A stretch of DNA of 64,000 nt, taken from positions 2,914,001-2,978,000 of the forward strand of contig NZ_CP113054.1 in the NCBI RefSeq assembly GCF_026625605.1, read 5' to 3'. This DNA comes from Luteolibacter sp. SL250 (GTDB lineage Bacteria > Verrucomicrobiota > Verrucomicrobiia > Verrucomicrobiales > Akkermansiaceae). The translations under genes and the position numbers were made by a program. Shown here one piece after another: positions 60,649 through 64,000 of the stretch. The notes below the pieces were generated by a model. The model was not told where the DNA came from. It ran no database searches and saw nothing but the letters and a program-made list of their open reading frames with translations. Numbering within the stretch: the stretch's first letter is position 1; each line of letters opens with the position of its first letter.

Positions 60649-61668
60649 ATGTCCGATCCCACCTCCCACTTTGTCGGCCTCGATATCGGCGGCACCACCG
60701 TGAAATCCGTCATCGTCGATTCCCAAGGGGAGCAGGTCGGACCCTACGTGGAGGTGCGCAGTCTGGTGAAAGAAGGCTACGAATCCACCTTCGGCCAACT
60801 GGACAAAGCCCTCGACGAACTGGCGGCGAATGCCGGCATCTCCCGCGACAAGATCCGCGGCATCGGCTTGGACGTCCCCGCCCCGAGCAGCGACGGCGTG
60901 ATCTGGGGCCGCGCGAACCTCGGTGAGGACTGGGTCGGCACGGACATCCGGGGCAAGCTCTCCGAGCGCACGGGTATCCCCGTTTTCATGACCAACGACG
61001 GCAACGCCGCCGCGCTGGGCGAATATGCCCTGCGCAACAAACACCTCGGCAGTTTGCTGCTGGTGGCACCCGGCACCGGCTTGGGTGGTGGTTTCGTCCT
61101 TCCGGGCGGACGCGGTTTCGAAGGGATGAACGGCCTCGCACTGGAGGTCGGCCACATCAGCGTTCCCTTCCGCGAGGATGACGGCGAACTGCCAAAATGT
61201 TCCTGCGGACTGAAGGGCTGCGCGGAGGCATGGGTCTCGCTCGTTGCGCTGCGCCGCCGTGTCGGCATTGAACTCGCGAAACCGGAGAACGCCGGCCACC
61301 CGCTGAACGAGGGCAATCCGCCGATCGAGGAGAAAGCGTTCCGTCTGCGTGACTTCGCCGCCCAGGGAGACGCACTCGCCATTTCCATTTTCAAGCAACA
61401 GGGCTTCATCCTCGGCTATGCCATCGCGGATCTGGTCCGGACCTTCGACCCCGGCCTCGTTGTGATCGGTGGTGGTCTGGCGGAGTCCTCTTTCCGCGAC
61501 GACTACATGGGCTGGATCAAGGAAGGTTTCAAGGACCGCGCCTGGCCGGTCTATTGCCACAGCCCGCTGGATCCGGAGAAGGAAACGACCCGCTTCGAGT
61601 GGGCCATCGGTGGCGATGGTGCCGCCGCCATCGGCATGGCCTACACCGCCCGCGAACTCTTCCAGTGA
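60649..61668 (+). CDS. ROK family glucokinase
   Basis: A 339-residue ROK sugar kinase. FVGLDIGGTTVKSVIVD is the ATP-binding motif 1; TNDGNAAALGEY and GTGLGGGFVLPGGRGFEGMNGLALEVGH form the sugar site; His169 and Cys184, Cys186, Cys191 (KCSCGLKGCAEA) bind the structural zinc. No N-terminal DNA-binding domain, so it is a kinase rather than a repressor. Its TGA overlaps the GTG of the SGNH hydrolase. Confidence 0.9.
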   Translation: MSDPTSHFVGLDIGGTTVKSVIVDSQGEQVGPYVEVRSLVKEGYESTFGQLDKALDELAANAGISRDKIRGIGLDVPAPSSDGVIWGRANLGEDWVGTDIRGKLSERTGIPVFMTNDGNAAALGEYALRNKHLGSLLLVAPGTGLGGGFVLPGGRGFEGMNGLALEVGHISVPFREDDGELPKCSCGLKGCAEAWVSLVALRRRVGIELAKPENAGHPLNEGNPPIEEKAFRLRDFAAQGDALAISIFKQQGFILGYAIADLVRTFDPGLVVIGGGLAESSFRDDYMGWIKEGFKDRAWPVYCHSPLDPEKETTRFEWAIGGDGAAAIGMAYTARELFQ

Positions 61669-62378
61669 TCCTCTCTTCCTTGAAACTGGCATTTGCCCTC
61701 GGCTTCCTCGCCACTGGAATGCTCTCCGCGGAGCCGCTGAAGGTGCTCTGCATCGGCGACTCCATCACCCAGGGAGGCAACAAACCGGAGGAATACACCT
61801 ACCGGCTGCCTCTGCAGCGGAAGCTGGCCGAAGCGGGCATCTCCTACGATTTCATCGGATCGCGCACCAAGGGTCTGAATGCAGCATCGACATGGCCGGA
61901 CACGGCGGCGGGCCGTCCATTCGATGCGGACCATGAGGGCTACTATGGCGCGAAGACCGCCTTCGTGGTGACGAAGGTGAAGGCCGTGCTGCCAAAGATC
62001 GGCGCACCGGATGTCGTGCTGATCCACCTTGGAACGAACGACCAAAAGACGACCGATGCCGCGGCGGAGATCATCGCGCCACTTGAGGATCTGATACGGG
62101 TGCTGCGGGCGGCGAATCCGAAGGTGAAGGTGTTCATCGGCCAGCTCGCTTTCAATGGTGGGACATCAGTGAAATTCCGCCCCCTCTTCACCGGCATGGC
62201 GGAGCGTCTGTCCACGGCGGATTCCCCGGTCGTGGCCATCGATCATTTCAAGGGTTGGATCGAGAATCCCGCCCTCCCGGGCACGGATACTTTTGACTGG
62301 GCGCATCCGAACCCACAGGGCCAGGAAAAGATGGCAGCCAAGTGGTTCTCCGCGATGACCGCTGCGGGAGTGAAGTGA
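61665..62378 (+). CDS. SGNH/GDSL hydrolase, secreted
   Basis: A 237-residue esterase with a signal peptide (MILSSLKLAFALGFLATGMLSA). CIGDSITQGG holds nucleophile Ser33, GTNDQKT is block III and DWAHPNPQGQEKMA the catalytic Asp/His block V. The closest style is the polysaccharide-deacetylating SGNH group. Translation starts at GTG 61665, overlapping the kinase stop by four bases, which decides the start. Confidence 0.88.
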   Translation: MILSSLKLAFALGFLATGMLSAEPLKVLCIGDSITQGGNKPEEYTYRLPLQRKLAEAGISYDFIGSRTKGLNAASTWPDTAAGRPFDADHEGYYGAKTAFVVTKVKAVLPKIGAPDVVLIHLGTNDQKTTDAAAEIIAPLEDLIRVLRAANPKVKVFIGQLAFNGGTSVKFRPLFTGMAERLSTADSPVVAIDHFKGWIENPALPGTDTFDWAHPNPQGQEKMAAKWFSAMTAAGVK

Positions 62379-62454
62379 CGCCAGTGCTGCCCCCGGTGCG
62401 GAAACGCACAGCCTGATCGTGCTCTGTTCCAGTGGTTTCCCGTGTGCGGGTGCG

Positions 62455-62502
62455 GAATACTAAATTATGCTTAAATATCGCAAAGCACAATATGTAGTAT
62501 TC
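62455..62502. promoter_or_regulatory. AT-rich inverted repeat upstream of smc
   Basis: The 249-base gap before smc contains an AT-rich segment, unlike the GC-rich flanks. GAATACTA (62455-62462) and TAGTATTC (62495-62502) form a perfect 8-bp inverted repeat around a 32-base core. It may be a promoter/operator or an intrinsic bend; nothing else is recognised in the gap. Confidence 0.4.
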
Positions 62503-62627
62503 TAATCCAGAAATAGACACCACATATAGCGCAAATCCTCCTCCCTGATTGCCGTCATCGGATCCGCAGGTAAGCTCCCCGTTGCCCACTTCCCTCTCGG
62601 GCGCAACCTCTAACCTTTCCTGTCGGA

Positions 62628-64000
62628 ATGTATTTAAAAACACTGGAGATCCACGGCTTCAAGTCGTTCGCGGACAAGACCGTGTTCGAATTCGCCCAAG
62701 GCGTGACCGGCATTGTCGGTCCGAACGGATGCGGTAAATCCAACGTCGTCGATGCCATCCGCTGGGTGCTCGGCGAAACGTCCGCCAAAGCCCTGCGCGG
62801 CGGTGAGATGGCCGACGTCATCTTCAACGGCACCGAAAAGCGGAAGCCGTTGGGTATGGCGGAAGTCACCCTCACCATGGCGGATTGCGAGGAATCGCTG
62901 AAGGTGGACTTCAACGAGGTGTCCATCACCCGCCGGGTGTTCCGGGATGGCCGCTCCGAATACCGGATCAACAACACGCTCTGCCGCCTGAAGGACATCC
63001 ATGACATGCTCATGGACACCGGCATCGGCCGCACCGCCTACTCGATCATGGCTCAGGGCCAGATCGACCAGATCCTTTCCTCCAAGCCGGAGGAACGCCG
63101 CGCGGTCTTCGAGGAAGCCGCCGGCATCACCAAGTTCAAGCGCGAGAAAAAGGAAGCGCTGCGGAAGCTGGAATACACCGAAGCCAACCTGCTGCGTGTC
63201 TCCGACGTGCTGGCGGAGCAGGAGCGCCGGATGAACTCCCTCCGCCGCCAGGTGGCGAAGGCCCGCCGCTACCAGGCGCTCGCCGCGGACACCCGCGTGC
63301 TGGACACCCATCTGGGTCACCGGAAGTTCGTGGAACTTTCCGCGGAGCGTGCCGAACTGGAAACGTCGATCCACGGACTGGAGGTCCGCGACACGGAACT
63401 GCAGATGCAGCTTCCGGCAAAGGAGCAGGCCGTTTCCGAAGCCCGCTCCGAGGCCCGCACCTTCGAGGGCGAACTTGCGGAACTCCGCCAACGCCTCAAC
63501 GAGCACCGCAACGCGCTGACGTCCGCTTCCGGCCGGATGGCGTTCAACGAAGAAAGGAAAGCCGAGCTTGAATCCCGGATCCGCCAGAACCACGAGGACA
63601 TCGCCGCCACCCGCGAAAAGCTCGCTCAGCAGGAGTTCGATGTCATCGCCGCCAATGAGGCACTCGACCAACTGAGCCGCCGCATCGCGGAGCAGGAGAT
63701 CCAGCTTTCCGAACAGGAGCAGCGCACGCAGGGCACGCGCGACGAGCGCAACCGCATTGAGGCGACCCTCCGCGAAACCCGCGGCGAAGCGAACCGCACC
63801 CAGACGATCATCGCCTCCATGCAGGCGAAGATCGAGAGCGCGCTCGCCCAGCTCGAAGGGACGCGGGAACGAGCCCGCCAGCTCGCGGATGAGGAGCAGC
63901 GTCAGAACATCGCGATCGAGGAATCCCGCAGCGAGCAGACCCGCATCGCGGATGAGGTCCAGCAGACCGGCTCCATGCTCGCGGAACTGGAGGAAACCTT
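62628..64000 (+). CDS. smc: Chromosome partition protein SMC, N-terminal part (cut by window end)
   Basis: The first 457 codons of SMC. MYLKTLEIHGFKSFADKTVF and the Walker A GPNGCGKSNVVDAIRWVLGE (31-50) form the ATPase head; the Q-loop region AYSIMAQGQIDQILSSKPEERRAVFEEAAGITKFK and the C-terminal signature partner begin the coiled coil from about residue 165, with heptads rich in Glu/Arg/Ala to the window end. No stop occurs before 64000. It condenses the chromosome with ScpA/ScpB. Start ATG 62628. Confidence 0.95.
   Translation, partial: MYLKTLEIHGFKSFADKTVFEFAQGVTGIVGPNGCGKSNVVDAIRWVLGETSAKALRGGEMADVIFNGTEKRKPLGMAEVTLTMADCEESLKVDFNEVSITRRVFRDGRSEYRINNTLCRLKDIHDMLMDTGIGRTAYSIMAQGQIDQILSSKPEERRAVFEEAAGITKFKREKKEALRKLEYTEANLLRVSDVLAEQERRMNSLRRQVAKARRYQALAADTRVLDTHLGHRKFVELSAERAELETSIHGLEVRDTELQMQLPAKEQAVSEARSEARTFEGELAELRQRLNEHRNALTSASGRMAFNEERKAELESRIRQNHEDIAATREKLAQQEFDVIAANEALDQLSRRIAEQEIQLSEQEQRTQGTRDERNRIEATLRETRGEANRTQTIIASMQAKIESALAQLEGTRERARQLADEEQRQNIAIEESRSEQTRIADEVQQTGSMLAELEET

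Noticed and set aside
1..64000. CRISPR arrays, rRNA, transposases or prophage genes
   Set aside because: No regularly spaced repeats, rRNA segments, DDE transposase or phage structural genes were seen on either strand.

Overview
The window looks like ordinary chromosome from a GC-rich member of the PVC superphylum, most likely a verrucomicrobial (Luteolibacter/Akkermansiaceae-like) bacterium. The reasons are two PVC-type heme-binding CxxCH proteins (one fused to two ThuA domains), PEP-CTERM-anchored secreted proteins ending in VPEPS + hydrophobic helix + RRRR/RRKR, a type I sulfatase with a companion esterase, a Bat/MoxR/von Willebrand operon, and Pla-type small regulators (ECF sigma factors, AraC proteins). 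I see no rRNA, phage, IS element or CRISPR array. Genus-level placement is inference only. Coding density is high: no gene-free stretch exceeds 300 bases; the longest gaps are 62379-62627 (AT-rich, upstream of smc) and 721-933.

Layout. 1-3168: end of a PatB/MalY-type aminotransferase, then a FabZ-like dehydratase (-) divergent from a PlsC acyltransferase / GT2 glycosyltransferase / methyltransferase trio (+), a lipid or polyene-type tailoring module. 3228-6080: BrnT/CopG-type toxin-antitoxin pair, VanZ-like protein, transaldolase with a strong intrinsic terminator, ECF sigma factor. 6096-13591 (-): PEP-CTERM protein, TonB-dependent receptor, DNRLRE protein and a large choice-of-anchor Q beta-helix protein in one direction, divergent from an AraC/PchR-like regulator (13763) with repeat operators between. 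14634-19376 (+): eukaryotic-type HisA, pyruvate dehydrogenase E1 alpha, E1 beta, E2, and the NADH sensor Rex. 19378-26856 (+): ECF sigma factor, a membrane anti-sigma-like protein carrying YfbK flanking domains without the VWA domain, lipoprotein esterase, sulfatase, PVC heme dehydrogenase.

26900-38451: TPR protein, RNase HI, LpxL-like acyltransferase, truncated hemoglobin and a divergent c-type cytochrome sharing a perfect FNR-type box, DUF488, DUF1460, glycogen synthase, Nudix hydrolase, PEP-CTERM/choice-of-anchor K protein, ketoglutarate-semialdehyde dehydrogenase, papain-like protease. 38596-38671: tRNA-Ala(GGC). 38706-47275 (-): a five-gene operon (PEP-hydrolase-type TIM barrel, Tm-1-like UPF0261 protein, 1620-residue ThuA/PVC/cytochrome protein, cupin, pectate-lyase-type beta-helix) divergent from a second AraC regulator. 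48406-50225: several small, lower-GC orphan genes. 50363-58260 (+): moxR, DUF58, DUF4381-like, BatA, BatB/C fusion, BatD/E fusion. 58302-60482 (-): DNA polymerase IV, YkgJ-type Fe-S/zinc cluster protein, peptidoglycan amidase. 60649-64000 (+): ROK glucokinase, SGNH hydrolase, and the N-terminal half of SMC cut by the window end.

How it fits together: central carbon metabolism (transaldolase, PDH, glucokinase, glycogen synthase) is interleaved with secreted polysaccharide-facing enzymes and redox/envelope sensing. The most distinctive items are the Tm-1-like/TIM-barrel/ThuA operon, the FNR-boxed hemoglobin-cytochrome pair and the VWA-less YfbK anti-sigma factor.
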